From positions 36,262-100,261 of the forward strand of contig CANEZL010000015.1 of NCBI GenBank assembly GCA_947444195.1: a DNA stretch of 64,000 nucleotides, written 5' to 3'. The notes beneath the pieces were generated by a model. That model did no database searches. It saw nothing but the letters and a program-made list of their open reading frames with translations, and was not told the origin of the DNA. The stretch is from Methylobacteriaceae bacterium. Its GTDB lineage: Bacteria > Pseudomonadota > Alphaproteobacteria > Rhizobiales > Beijerinckiaceae. Positions 24,998-37,520 of this stretch are shown piece after piece (within the stretch, counting starts at the first letter, position 1; each line of letters begins with the position of its first letter). The translations under genes and the position numbers were made by a program.

Positions 24998-26461
24998 TCA
25001 CGGGGACAGGAGCCCGCTGCCTTTAAGGGCGATCGGATCCATGCGGCGTATGCTCAGGCACGAATCCAAGGCCCTGAGATCCGCTGCTCGCCGCCCGTCC
25101 CTGACACGTCGTGCCGAGCGCCAGCTTCCCACATTCCTAGAAACGTGATGCGACAGCGCCCTCGATCCGATTGAGAACAAGGCACCGACCAAGATCTTCG
25201 CGGGCTTCCCGCCACCCAGAAGTTCCACGGCATCACCGACGAACTCGCCAGCCGTTGAGTCACCGACCTTGTTGGCCAAGTTCATCGAACGCGCCCGCAA
25301 CTTCACGAACACAGGGATCTGCTCGTCGTTCTTGCTTTTTAGTCTGTCGTTAAGGAATTTACTGTAGTTTCTGCAACTCTCTCTGAGTAAATTTTTCTTA
25401 TCTTCGTCGCCGCCGCTGAGAATTGTTCTTTTAATACTTAGCACGGCAATCTTCTTCAGTTCGTTGAATTCTTCTGCATCGGCTGTCGAACTGGCGATAT
25501 CCAGAAGCGGCTCCAGGCTTCGCCATTTATCGGGGCTTCTGAAAATGTCGGTCGTCACGAAAAGATTTTTCTCCACTACATCGAGTGCCTGGGATCTTAT
25601 CACTTCGTCCATCAAGCTTTCGTCATTCTGATCTGAAATTTCGCTCAACAGCGGTTTCGTCAGAGCATTTATGGCTGCCAGCTCGCTCGTTTCGATGAAG
25701 GCATTGGTTTCCGAGGCGGGATGTTGCGAGAGCGCGATTCCATAGGCGTAGTGGTTGATCGAGTTCATGACCGACATCGCACGAGCAATGGCAGTAGGGT
25801 CTGAAAAATGCGCGATGCAAACCTCTTCGAAATTACTGCGGGTACGGTCTTTTTCATCAAATTTCTCTATGAGTATTTTGTACGCCTCCGAGTACTCTCC
25901 CGGAATTCTCTCATAGCATAATTCTGCCAACTTCCGAAAAATACCTCGGAACGATGGATTGTAGACGATTTTGCCTTTTCCGAGGACGATCTGACTGTCG
26001 ATATTCTCAAATCTCCAATATAGCTGCGACCCTGCGCGCCAGTCATAATATTTCTTGAATCGTGTCGTACTATTGGTGCCTTCTTCCAATCTGGATTCAA
26101 TGTTGCGATTAATACTCTCGCTGCGCAGGTGAATTTGGTAAAATCCTGATCTACACATCGGGAGGAGGGGAGATTTATTTTCCGAAAGCGCGTGCAGGTA
26201 AGGCTCGTGATAGATGATGTTCCCCAAGCGAGAACAGATTCTCGGTCCGAGCAGGGCGTGGTAGATCAGCGTCTTGTTGAGTGCATCCGTATCGGTGGAC
26301 ATATCGTCCCACGGATGACGCGTGACGCTGTCGTCCGAACTGCCCAGAAACATCCGGCCGGACGTAAGGTTCTCGGACGCGACGTTTATGTTCGTGTTGC
26401 CCATCGAATCAGGATCGGTATCGTTCAGGCCGGAAATCTCAGGTTTCCAGATCTCTTCCAT
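24998..26461 (-). CDS. AT-rich orphan protein of unknown function
   Basis: A 487-residue protein that I do not recognise. The DNA from about 25270 to 26480 is strikingly AT-rich compared with neighbours, and codon use is correspondingly unlike theirs, a sign of recent acquisition. It starts 22 nt behind the mfd stop codon with AAGG upstream of ATG 26461, so it may ride on mfd transcription. The chain is soluble-looking and helix-rich. Visible landmarks are a His/Tyr-containing stretch (TLIYHALLGPRICSRLGNII, about 64-83), a GTNSTTRFKKYYDW segment, charged helices in the middle, and a Gly-rich hydrophobic segment (LLGGGKPAKILVGALFSIG) near 415-433. The last 50 residues are GC-rich and Arg-rich and may be an accidental extension. 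Confidence 0.6.
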   Translation of the reverse strand: MEEIWKPEISGLNDTDPDSMGNTNINVASENLTSGRMFLGSSDDSVTRHPWDDMSTDTDALNKTLIYHALLGPRICSRLGNIIYHEPYLHALSENKSPLLPMCRSGFYQIHLRSESINRNIESRLEEGTNSTTRFKKYYDWRAGSQLYWRFENIDSQIVLGKGKIVYNPSFRGIFRKLAELCYERIPGEYSEAYKILIEKFDEKDRTRSNFEEVCIAHFSDPTAIARAMSVMNSINHYAYGIALSQHPASETNAFIETSELAAINALTKPLLSEISDQNDESLMDEVIRSQALDVVEKNLFVTTDIFRSPDKWRSLEPLLDIASSTADAEEFNELKKIAVLSIKRTILSGGDEDKKNLLRESCRNYSKFLNDRLKSKNDEQIPVFVKLRARSMNLANKVGDSTAGEFVGDAVELLGGGKPAKILVGALFSIGSRALSHHVSRNVGSWRSARRVRDGRRAADLRALDSCLSIRRMDPIALKGSGLLSP

Positions 26462-26483
26462 ATTGCCAACCTTGAAAATCGGA

Positions 26484-30074
<3,591 letters not shown>

Positions 30075-30104
30075 GGATGTGTAGGTCTGTCCGTTTCCGC
30101 ATCT

Positions 30105-30279
30105 CTCCCTCCCCCCTCTGCGGGGGAGGGTGGCCCCCGCGTCAGCGGGGGTCGGGAGAGGGGTGCGACGGTGCCGGAGGCGGCGACCGTCATGAACCGC
30201 ATCGGATCTTTCGGGAGCGGGGCTCCCCTCTCCCGACCCGCTTCGCGGGCCACCCTCCCCCGCAGAGGGGGGGAGGGAG
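30105..30279. repeat. Large imperfect inverted repeat, family copy 2
   Basis: Same arms as 19916-20091, in the 216-nt gap between sdhE and mfd, which are transcribed in the same direction. The central loop sequence is different from copy 1 apart from a GCGACGGTGC word next to the left arm. Confidence 0.8.
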
Positions 30280-30290
30280 GGCGTCGCGTC

Positions 30291-30587
30291 CTAACCGTGG
30301 ATCGGCGCGTCGTGCTTGTGGAACGCCGCGAGGCGCCGATAGACGCCGGTGTCGTAGTTCTCGGGCACCGGGTCCTCGCCGGTGATCCAGCGGAACAGGT
30401 CGCGGTCGGGCACCTCGATCAGCGCCTCGAACACGTCGAGCTCGGCCTCCGTCAGCGTGCCGATCTCGGCATCGGCGAAGCGGCCCATGATGAGGTCCAT
30501 CTCGCGGATGCCCCGGTGCCAGGCGCGGTAGAGGGTGCGGCGGCGGCGCGGATCGAGATCCGCGCTGGAACGGGTGGTGCCGGACAT
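30291..30587 (-). CDS. sdhE: FAD assembly factor SdhE
   Basis: SdhE (SDH5-like) promotes covalent attachment of FAD to the succinate dehydrogenase flavoprotein. The 98-residue product has the RGxxE signature in AWHRGIREMDLIMGRFAD (about 22-39), then the conserved LTEAELDVFEALIEVPDRDL and FRWITGEDPVPE. Start at ATG 30587 gives the usual family length; an upstream in-frame extension is not needed. It is transcribed towards mfd with a large repeat between. SdhE genes are found next to mfd or recG in many alphaproteobacteria, which fits the neighbourhood. Confidence 0.92.
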   Translation of the reverse strand: MSGTTRSSADLDPRRRRTLYRAWHRGIREMDLIMGRFADAEIGTLTEAELDVFEALIEVPDRDLFRWITGEDPVPENYDTGVYRRLAAFHKHDAPIHG

Positions 30588-30838
30588 CGGGGACCTTGCG
30601 GATCTTGGGAAGAATCCCGGGACGGGATCCGGAGCGGGCGACGCTCCGCATGTAAGCCCTCCCGCGGCGGGGGCCAACGCCTGAGGTGCGCGGCGCGAGC
30701 GGCGCGCCGCCGCGGGCGGGGCCCGCCATCGACCGAAAGCGGTTTCGGAGAGACTTGTAAATGATATAAGACTTGCCCCTGCCCCAGGCAGGCGAGGCGC
30801 CGGCACGAGCGCCCGCACCGATCCGGAGGAGACCAACG

Positions 30839-32095
30839 ATGACGCAGACGCGGCCCGAACCCGGCATCCTGCACCGGCGCGGCTTCCTGGCGGCCACCGC
30901 CGCGGCCGGCCTCGGCGCATCCCAGGCCCAGGCCCAGAGCCCCGCCCCATCCGCGGCCCCGGCCGCCTCGCCGCCTGCCCCTGCCCCTGCCAAGGCCCCT
31001 GCCCTGCCTCTCTACGTCGCCTGGAAGGATGCGGACGCCCTCATCGTCCACTCGAACCAGACCATCGAGACCCGCCGCGCCGCCTTCGGCAGCGGCCTGA
31101 TCACCGACGAATCCATCCTCTACATCCGCAACAACGTGAGCCCGCCCCCCGAATCGATCGTGGCCGACCGGGACGCCTGGCCCGTCGAGATCGCGGGCGT
31201 GGCCCGGCCCGGCACCCTGACGGTCGCCGACCTCAAGCGGCTCGGCCTCGTCACGGTGGCCACCGTGCTGCAATGCTCCGGCAACGGCCGCAGATACTTC
31301 CAGGACAAGCTCGCCCCGGGCGAGAAGATCAGCGGCACCCCCTGGACGGTGGGGGCTGCGGGCTGCGTGCTCTGGACCGGCGTGCCCCTGAAGGCCGTGG
31401 TCGAGGCCATGGGCGGACCGGCCGCCGAGGCGCGCTTCGTCACCGGCACCGGCGGCGAGGCGATCCCGCAGGGCCTGAAGCCCAGGGACGTGATGGTGGA
31501 GCGCTCGGTGCCGCTCTCCACCCTCGACACGGTGATCCTGGCCTGGGCGATCAACGGCAAGCCGATCTCCCTCGCCCATGGCGGTCCCTTGCGGATGATC
31601 GTGCCGGGCTATTCGGGGGTGAACAACGTCAAGTACGTGAAGCGCGTGGCGCTCACCGCGGAGGAGACCGACGCCAAGATCCAGGCGGGGAGCTACCGCA
31701 TGCACGGGCTCGGCGAGAAGGCGGCCCCGAGCCAGCCGCCGATCTGGGAGCAGCCGGTGCGCTCGTGGATCACCGCGCCCCTCGAGGGCGGCAGGGCCGG
31801 GCGCAGCGTCGTCACGGGGGTGGCCTTCGGCGGCGTCAACGCGGTGGCCGGCGTCGAGGTCTCGACGGACGGGGGCGCCACCTGGCGCAAGGCGGATCTC
31901 GTCGGGCCCGATCTCGGCCGCTTCGCCTGGCGGCTCTTCGCGCTCCCCGTGGATCTAGGCCCCGGCGAGCACGTGCTCGCGAGCCGCGCCACCGATTCGG
32001 CCGGCAACGTCCAGCCCGAGGAGACCCCGGTGAACGGCGGCGGCTACAGCCACAACGGCTGGCGCGGGCCGTCCGTGGCGCTGACGCTGGCCTGA
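30839..32095 (+). CDS. Molybdopterin-dependent sulfite dehydrogenase, catalytic subunit
   Basis: A periplasmic molybdenum enzyme of the sulfite oxidase family (SorA/SoxC-like), which would oxidise sulfite to sulfate. The 418-residue product has a Tat signal (HRRGFLAATAAAGLGASQAQ, about 12-31), a Pro/Ala-rich linker, the molybdenum-ligating Cys in VATVLQCSGNGRRYFQDK, GTPWTVGAAGCVLWTGVPLK, HGGPLRMIVPGYSGVNNVKY and a C-terminal dimerisation domain. ATG 30839 follows CGGAGGAGACC. A monohaem cytochrome c gene starts ten bases past its stop, matching the SorAB arrangement in which electrons pass from molybdenum to haem. Confidence 0.88.
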   Translation: MTQTRPEPGILHRRGFLAATAAAGLGASQAQAQSPAPSAAPAASPPAPAPAKAPALPLYVAWKDADALIVHSNQTIETRRAAFGSGLITDESILYIRNNVSPPPESIVADRDAWPVEIAGVARPGTLTVADLKRLGLVTVATVLQCSGNGRRYFQDKLAPGEKISGTPWTVGAAGCVLWTGVPLKAVVEAMGGPAAEARFVTGTGGEAIPQGLKPRDVMVERSVPLSTLDTVILAWAINGKPISLAHGGPLRMIVPGYSGVNNVKYVKRVALTAEETDAKIQAGSYRMHGLGEKAAPSQPPIWEQPVRSWITAPLEGGRAGRSVVTGVAFGGVNAVAGVEVSTDGGATWRKADLVGPDLGRFAWRLFALPVDLGPGEHVLASRATDSAGNVQPEETPVNGGGYSHNGWRGPSVALTLA

Positions 32096-32104
32096 GGCGG
32101 GACG

Positions 32105-32419
32105 ATGCGCGCGACAGCCCGCCTCCTCGGCCTCCTCCTGCCCCTCGCCCTACCTGCCCAGGCCGCCCCCACGGCCGAGGCGGGCCGCACGGTCTTCCTC
32201 GAGAAGGCCGAGCCGCGCTGCGGCGTCTGCCACACCTTGAGCGAGGCGGGCACGACGGGGGAGATCGGGCCGAACCTCGACACCCTGAAGCCGGACGCGG
32301 AGCGGGTGAAGGCCGCCGTCCGCAACGGCATCGGCGTGATGCCGGCCTTCGAGGATCTGAGCCCCGAGGAAATCGAATCCGTCTCCCTCTACGTCGCAGG
32401 GGCGGCAGGGCGGAAATAG
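32105..32419 (+). CDS. Cytochrome c, electron partner of the sulfite dehydrogenase
   Basis: A 104-residue periplasmic monohaem cytochrome c. It has a signal peptide (residues 1-20, ending PAQAA), the haem-binding CGVCH (about 39-43) and a probable axial Met in GIGVMPAFEDLSPEE (about 75-89). Its place directly behind the sulfite dehydrogenase gene indicates it is the SorB-like subunit or electron acceptor. Final electron acceptors are probably another cytochrome c or the oxidase. Confidence 0.88.
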   Translation: MRATARLLGLLLPLALPAQAAPTAEAGRTVFLEKAEPRCGVCHTLSEAGTTGEIGPNLDTLKPDAERVKAAVRNGIGVMPAFEDLSPEEIESVSLYVAGAAGRK

Positions 32420-32520
32420 GGATCCGGCGCGGTCCGGTCGATCGCTTCAGACGGGCAGAAGGGCCTTGTCCCGTCTCCCTTGCGGGCTACGGGATTCACA
32501 CAACGCATGCGGTGCGCGCT

Positions 32521-32686
32521 CTCCCTCCCCCCTCTGCGGGGGAGGGTGGCCCCCGAAGGGGGTCGGGAGAGGGGTGCGACGGTGCAGGATAGCGCTCGGC
32601 ATCGACGCGGCGCCTGATCTGGAAGCCGGGTTCCCCTCTCCCGCCTCGCTTCGCTCGGCACCCTCCCCCGCAGAGGGGGGAGGGAG
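32521..32686. repeat. Large imperfect inverted repeat, family copy 3
   Basis: Third copy of the 19916-20091 family, in the 556-nt gap between the cytochrome c and recG genes. Outside the arms, words such as GCGGGCTACGGGATTCAC recall the flanks of copy 1 in the opposite orientation, so the mobile unit may be longer than the arms. Confidence 0.8.
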
Positions 32687-32771
32687 AGCGCGGAGACGAC
32701 CGCCCGAGATGTGTGAATACGGTAGCCCTTGCGGGGTGGGGGTGGTGCAGGATCGATCGTTTCGGTGCCGC

Positions 32772-32823
32772 CTGCACCACCCCCACCTCCGGCTCCTCCC
32801 CGCAAGGGGGAGGAGAGGCCCGC
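32772..32823. repeat. Short CTCCCCGCAAGGGGGAG hairpin repeat, copy 1
   Basis: CTCCTCCCC-GCAA-GGGGGAGGAG forms a hairpin with a GNRA-like loop. A relative lies at 56103-56155 with flanking CTCCGGCTC and GAGGCCCGC words. It sits in the same gap as the large repeat upstream of recG. Confidence 0.65.
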
Positions 32824-32975
32824 CTGTGACCGAGGCGACCAACCAGCAATGGTAGGAAGGCGTCACCCCGTCCTTGAAGCCGGATCCCGGCCCACGGACG
32901 CGACGCGGCGGCCACGGGACGGGCGGGCCGCCACCGGATAGTAAGGCGCGAGCCCCTACCCTCCCGCCCGTGACG

Positions 32976-35138
32976 ATGACCGAGTCCCGCCCCATCCCCC
33001 AGGACGCCGAGGCCCCGCCCCTGCGCCCGGCCATCCTCGATCCGCTCTTCGCGCCCGCCCGCGGGCTGCCGGGGGTGGGGCCGAAGGCGGCGCCGCTCAT
33101 CGAGCGGCTGCTCGGCACGCCGGAGCAGCCCGCCCGCATCGTCGACATGCTGTTCCACCTGCCGCAGGGGGGCGTGGCGCGGGCGCTCAAGGGCTCCATC
33201 GCCGAGGCACCGCCGGGCGAGCCGGTGACCCTCGGGGTCACGGTGGCCGCCCACCGGCCGCCGCAGGCGGGTGCCGGCCGGCGCCCGCACCGGGTGGTGG
33301 TCGAGGACGCCACCGGCGACGTCACCCTCGTCTTCTTCGGGATGCCCGCGGCCCGCATCGAGAAGATGCTCCCCCTGGGCGCGCACCGCTACGTCTCGGG
33401 CCGGATCGACCTCTGGGACGGGCAGCGCCAGATGGTGCACCCCGCCCGCATCACCGATGCGGAGGGGCTCGCGGCGCTGCCCGCCGTCGAGCCGATCTAC
33501 GGCGCCACCGAGGGGCTGACCTCGCGGGCGATCGGCAAGCTCGCCTTCGCCGCCCTCGACCGCCTGCCGGTCCTGCCCGAATGGCAGGACGAGGCTTGGC
33601 TGCGGCGCCAGGGCTGGCCGAGCTTCGCCGAGGCGCTCCGGGCCGAGCACCGCCCGGCCGAGGCGCCCCCGAAGCCCGACGATGCCCTGCAGCCCCCGCC
33701 CGCGAGCCCGGCGCGCCGCCGCCTCGCCTACGACGAACTCCTCGCCTCGCAACTCGCGCTCGCCCTGCTGCGCGCCCGCCAGCGCCGCAAGTCCGGCCGG
33801 GTGAACGCGGGCGACGGCGCCCTGAGCGGGCGCATCGCGGCGGCGCTGCCCTTCGCGCTCACCGGCGCCCAGGCGCGGGCGCTGGCCGAGATCCGGGGCG
33901 ACCTCGCCTCGGGGCGGCGCATGCTGCGCCTGCTGCAAGGGGATGTCGGCTCCGGCAAGACCGCGGTGGCCCTCGTCGCCATGGCCTCGGCGGTGGAGGC
34001 CGGGCGCCAGGTCGCCCTGATGGCGCCCACCGAGATCCTGGCCCGGCAGCACTACGAGCGCTTGCAGCCGCTCGCCGGCCCTTTGCGCCTGCGCCTGATG
34101 ACCGGGCGCGACCGGGCCGCCGAGCGCAAGGCCACCCTGAGGGACCTGGCCGCGGGCGAGATCGACGTGCTGGTGGGGACCCACGCCCTGTTCCAGGAGA
34201 GCGTGCAGTTCAAGGATCTCGGCCTCGCGGTGGTGGACGAGCAGCACCGCTTCGGCGTGCACCAGCGCCTCGCGCTGGGCGCCAAGGGCGAGGCGGTGGA
34301 CTTCCTGGTGATGACGGCGACCCCGATCCCGCGCACGCTGGCGCTCACCTTCTTCGGCGACATGGACGTCTCGATCCTCGACGAGAAGCCCGCCGGCCGC
34401 CAGCCGATCCGCACCGTGACGCTGCCCGCCGAGCGCATCGACGAGGTGGTGGCGGGGCTCACCCGCGCCTTCGCCCGCGGCGAGCGCGCCTACTGGATCT
34501 GCCCGCTCGTGGCCGAATCCGAGTTCGTCGACCTCGCCGCGGCCGAGGCCCGCTTCGAGGATCTGCAGAAGCATTTCGGCGACGCGGTCGGGCTGATCCA
34601 CGGCAAGATGGCGGGGCCCGACAAGGACGCGGCCATGGCGCGCTTCGCCGCGGGCGCGACGCGGCTCCTCGTCTCCACGACGGTGGTGGAGGTCGGCGTC
34701 GACGTGCCCGAGGCCACGATCATGGTGATCGAGCATGCCGAGCGCTTCGGCCTCGCCCAGCTCCACCAGCTGCGCGGCCGGGTCGGGCGCGGCTCGGCGG
34801 CCTCCTCCTGCCTGCTGCTCTACCGGGGGCCGCTGGGCCAGGTCGCCCGCGCCCGGCTCGCGATGATGCGCGACAGCGAGGACGGCTTCCGCATCGCCGA
34901 GGCCGACCTGAAATTGCGGGGCGAGGGCGAGGTGCTCGGCACCCGCCAGTCGGGGGTGGCCGCCTTCCGCCTCGCCCGCCTCGAGAGCGACGGCGACCTT
35001 CTGGAGGCGGCCCGCGACGACGCCCGCCTCGTGGTCGAGCGGGACCCCTCCCTGCGCAGCCCGCGCGGGCAGGCGCTGCGGGTGCTGCTCTACCTGTTCG
35101 AGCGCGAGGCGGCGATCCGGCTCCTGGAAGCGGGCTGA
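32976..35138 (+). CDS. recG: ATP-dependent DNA helicase RecG
   Basis: RecG remodels stalled replication forks and branched DNA. The 720-residue product has the N-terminal wedge/OB region (GDVTLVFFGMPAARIEKMLP), Walker A (QGDVGSGKTAVALVAMASA), VVDEQHRFGVHQR (motif II), MTATPIPRTLALTFFG (motif III) and the QLRGRVGRGSAASSC motif VI with a TRG region behind it. Length is normal. ATG 32976 (MTESRPIPQ) is chosen; GTG 32970 two codons earlier is also possible, and an in-frame extension back to 32874 looks non-coding. A long repeat-filled gap precedes it. Confidence 0.96.
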   Translation: MTESRPIPQDAEAPPLRPAILDPLFAPARGLPGVGPKAAPLIERLLGTPEQPARIVDMLFHLPQGGVARALKGSIAEAPPGEPVTLGVTVAAHRPPQAGAGRRPHRVVVEDATGDVTLVFFGMPAARIEKMLPLGAHRYVSGRIDLWDGQRQMVHPARITDAEGLAALPAVEPIYGATEGLTSRAIGKLAFAALDRLPVLPEWQDEAWLRRQGWPSFAEALRAEHRPAEAPPKPDDALQPPPASPARRRLAYDELLASQLALALLRARQRRKSGRVNAGDGALSGRIAAALPFALTGAQARALAEIRGDLASGRRMLRLLQGDVGSGKTAVALVAMASAVEAGRQVALMAPTEILARQHYERLQPLAGPLRLRLMTGRDRAAERKATLRDLAAGEIDVLVGTHALFQESVQFKDLGLAVVDEQHRFGVHQRLALGAKGEAVDFLVMTATPIPRTLALTFFGDMDVSILDEKPAGRQPIRTVTLPAERIDEVVAGLTRAFARGERAYWICPLVAESEFVDLAAAEARFEDLQKHFGDAVGLIHGKMAGPDKDAAMARFAAGATRLLVSTTVVEVGVDVPEATIMVIEHAERFGLAQLHQLRGRVGRGSAASSCLLLYRGPLGQVARARLAMMRDSEDGFRIAEADLKLRGEGEVLGTRQSGVAAFRLARLESDGDLLEAARDDARLVVERDPSLRSPRGQALRVLLYLFEREAAIRLLEAG

Positions 35139-35385
35139 ACGCCGCCTGAACGTCCGCCCCGCAAATGCCACGCTCCCCTGCTATCACGGCCCTGTGAACG
35201 GGCGTCGGATGCGGGTCTGGAACGGTTCCAGCCGCTTCGCAGTTCAGGTGCCGTTCATGTTTCGGCTTGTGCCGAGGGCGCGAAGGGGGCATGATCCCTT
35301 GTAGCGTTTGGGCGCCAACCTTAACTCAAGATGAACGAAGGCCGGCCAGTCTGGTCGTCGACAGCGAAAGACGGAGGGTCAGCCG

Positions 35386-35664
35386 ATGCTCAACGGACCG
35401 TTCCAAGGCCTGGGTTCTTCCGAGGGCTGGACCGCGCACGAGCCGTGGCTACTGCCGATCACGGATGGCAGCGCGAAGACTTCGGGCGGCGCCGATGCCG
35501 CCGACACCGTGCGCGTGGCCTCGCGTCCGCTCTTCATGGCCGCCAACGGCCTCGCCCTGGCCCTGGCGCTCCTGCTGGCCGCCGAGACCGCCACCGGCTG
35601 GATGGGCGGCATGCACGCCGCCCCCGTCGCCAAGGCCCCGGTCGTCACCGCCAGCGCCTCCTAG
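35386..35664 (+). CDS. Small single-span membrane protein, unknown
   Basis: A 92-residue protein with a hydrophilic N-terminal half and one membrane helix (FMAANGLALALALLLAAETA, about 49-68), then a short Ala/Pro/Val-rich tail. I recognise no family. ATG 35386 has GGAGGG nine bases upstream, a good Shine-Dalgarno. Its stop codon TAG is the first CTAG of the MITE-like repeat that follows, so the present C-terminus may have been set by that insertion. The 247-nt gap upstream (35139-35385) shows no other feature. Confidence 0.55.
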   Translation: MLNGPFQGLGSSEGWTAHEPWLLPITDGSAKTSGGADAADTVRVASRPLFMAANGLALALALLLAAETATGWMGGMHAAPVAKAPVVTASAS

Positions 35665-35768
35665 CGCATCGTCCTGAAAGGTGGTTGCCGGCTTTCGGAA
35701 AAAGACGATGTCAAACCAAAAGCCTAGCCCATCGTCCTAGATCCGATTTCCAGAACGATGGGCTAGAG
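35661..35768. repeat. CTAG-bounded MITE-like repeat, copy 1
   Basis: 108 nt beginning CTAGCGCATCGTCCTGAAA and ending in the near-complement TTTCCAGAACGATGGGCTAG, with an internal CATCGTC/GACGATG pair. The second copy, at 63771-63878, is also 108 nt with the same CTAG ends. Terminal inverted repeats and a CTAG at each end fit a miniature inverted-repeat element. Confidence 0.75.
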
Positions 35769-35962
35769 CGCGCTCCGCCGAAGTGGCCGCCGGTTCGGCG
35801 CAAGAGCGCGCGCAACAACGATAGCTTGGAGTCGTGGACGATTGCGACGCGATCGGGAACGGCTCCAGGGCATCGTCTGATCGGAAAAGGACGACGCGCC
35901 AAGTCGCGGGCGTCCGGCATCCGGACGCTCCCCGACCACCCGGTCCCCCGCCCGCGACCGTC

Positions 35963-36739
35963 TCAGGCGTCCTGGCGCGCGGCCGCGGAGACCTTTCCGG
36001 GCGCCTCGCCGTGTGTGCGCAGCCCCGCCGCCATCGCGTGCAGGCGTCCCTGCGGATCCTCCGGCTGGATCACCCCCGCCGACATCACGAGCTTGGCCGC
36101 GTCCTCGACGCTGATGCCCACCTCGATGATCGCGCTGCGCGGCAGGTAGAAGAAGAACCCCGTGGTCGGGTTCGGCGCGCAGGGCAGGAACACCCCCACG
36201 TAATCGTGCCCCGCCCCCTCGCCCCGCGGCAGGGCCTCCTGCACCTCGCTCGCCGCGGGCGCCGACAGGAACACCACCGACCACGTGCCCTTCACCGGGA
36301 ATTCCACGAGGCCCACGGTGCGGAACGAGGTGCCGGTGGTCGAGAACAGGGTCTCGAAGATCTGGCGCAGGCCCTTGTAGAGCCCCGAGATCACGGGCGT
36401 GCGCGCCAGCAGCACCTCGCCGAACTCGATCACCGAGCGCCCGACGAGGTTGGCCGTGAGGAAGCCGAGCAGCGTCACCGCCAGGAAGGCGATGACGAGG
36501 CCGATGCCGGGAATCGAGAAGGGCAGGTAGTGGTCCGGCAGGTAGCTCGCCGGCACCAGGGGCTTCACCCAGGAATCGATGAGGGCGATGAACCACCACG
36601 TGATGTAGGCGGTGATGGCGAGCGGCCCCGCCACGATGATGCCGGTGAGGAAATAGGTCCGCAGGCGCCCCCGCGCGCTCACGCGCTTGCGCGGGTTGGC
36701 CTGGTCGATCTCGGGGATCGGCGGGATGGGTGGGGCCAC
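35963..36739 (-). CDS. DUF502 family membrane protein
   Basis: A 258-residue inner-membrane protein of the DUF502 family, whose function is unknown. Two helices near the N-terminus (YFLTGIIVAGPLAITAYITW, about 29-48, and PGIGLVIAFLAVTLLGFLTA, about 76-95) precede a soluble domain. Family motifs seen are the RTPVISGLYKGLRQIFETLF segment, GLVEFPVKGTWSVVF, and the FLPCAPNPTTGFFFYLPRSA stretch. The C-terminal 30 residues are polar. ATG 36739 is used. It is downstream of the Pr6Pr gene on the same strand with 70 nt between them. Confidence 0.85.
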   Translation of the reverse strand: MAPPIPPIPEIDQANPRKRVSARGRLRTYFLTGIIVAGPLAITAYITWWFIALIDSWVKPLVPASYLPDHYLPFSIPGIGLVIAFLAVTLLGFLTANLVGRSVIEFGEVLLARTPVISGLYKGLRQIFETLFSTTGTSFRTVGLVEFPVKGTWSVVFLSAPAASEVQEALPRGEGAGHDYVGVFLPCAPNPTTGFFFYLPRSAIIEVGISVEDAAKLVMSAGVIQPEDPQGRLHAMAAGLRTHGEAPGKVSAAARQDA

Positions 36740-36809
36740 GGCTGCCCTTGTCCGACGGATGGCCCGCCACGGGCCGTCCCGTGAGAGGTAGCGGCTGCGC
36801 TTGCCCGCC

Positions 36810-37436
36810 TCAAGGGTGCGCGGCCCGATCGCGTCCGAGCCGGCGGTCGAGGGCGACCGTGCCGAACCCGGCGAGGAGGAAGCCGGCCGCGATCACGCCG
36901 AGATGGGCCAGCACCAGCGGCCAGCCGAGCCGGCCCACCTGGAGGAAGGGATAGGGATACCAGCCCGTCGCCGCCCCGCGCAGGAGCGTCGCCGCGAGGA
37001 AGGCCAGCGGGAACAGCGCCCAGAGCAGGGCGTGGACGGGGCGCAGCCGCCCCTTCGGCACGAAGGCCAGCCAGAACAGGGGCACGGCGAGCGGCAGGGC
37101 GAGGTGGAGCAGGAGGTCGGCCACGCGGTCGCCCCCCTGCAGCACCCGGGCGCCCGCGAGCAGGGCCTGCTGGACGAGGCCGACGAGGAGGAGGGCGAGC
37201 CCCGCCCCGGCCACGAGCCAGGGACGCAGCCACGCCGCCGGGGACAGGGCGATGCCGGCGAACAGGACGGCGGTCGCCAGACCGGCGATGTTGGTGAAGT
37301 AGCTCAGCATGGCCCCGGCGGCCTTCGCGGGCGCGCCGGTCCGCCCGAGCACCGCGCCGTAGCCCGCCGCCAGCCCCGCGACCGCGATGAGCGCGATCAG
37401 GGCCGCCGCGCCGCGCATGCGCCCGTCGTTCCGCAT
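36810..37436 (-). CDS. Pr6Pr family membrane protein
   Basis: A 208-residue protein with six predicted membrane helices, fitting the Pr6Pr (FAR-17a/AIG1-like) family, which is related to eukaryotic androgen-induced hydrolases but is uncharacterised in bacteria. Landmarks are MLSYFTNIAGLATAVLF (about 43-59), the HLALPLAVPLFWLAFVPKGR loop with a conserved His (about 111-130), and GWYPYPFLQVGRLGW near 158-172, typical of the family (YPF motif). The window gives no hint of a substrate. It is followed by the DUF502 gene on the same strand. Confidence 0.8.
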   Translation of the reverse strand: MRNDGRMRGAAALIALIAVAGLAAGYGAVLGRTGAPAKAAGAMLSYFTNIAGLATAVLFAGIALSPAAWLRPWLVAGAGLALLLVGLVQQALLAGARVLQGGDRVADLLLHLALPLAVPLFWLAFVPKGRLRPVHALLWALFPLAFLAATLLRGAATGWYPYPFLQVGRLGWPLVLAHLGVIAAGFLLAGFGTVALDRRLGRDRAAHP

Positions 37437-37520
37437 GGTCCGTTCCCCCGTCCCCCCGGCCGTAGCGCGGCCGGACGAGGGTTGCGTGACGGGGACCGGC
37501 GGGGACGGGTGCCGAACGCC

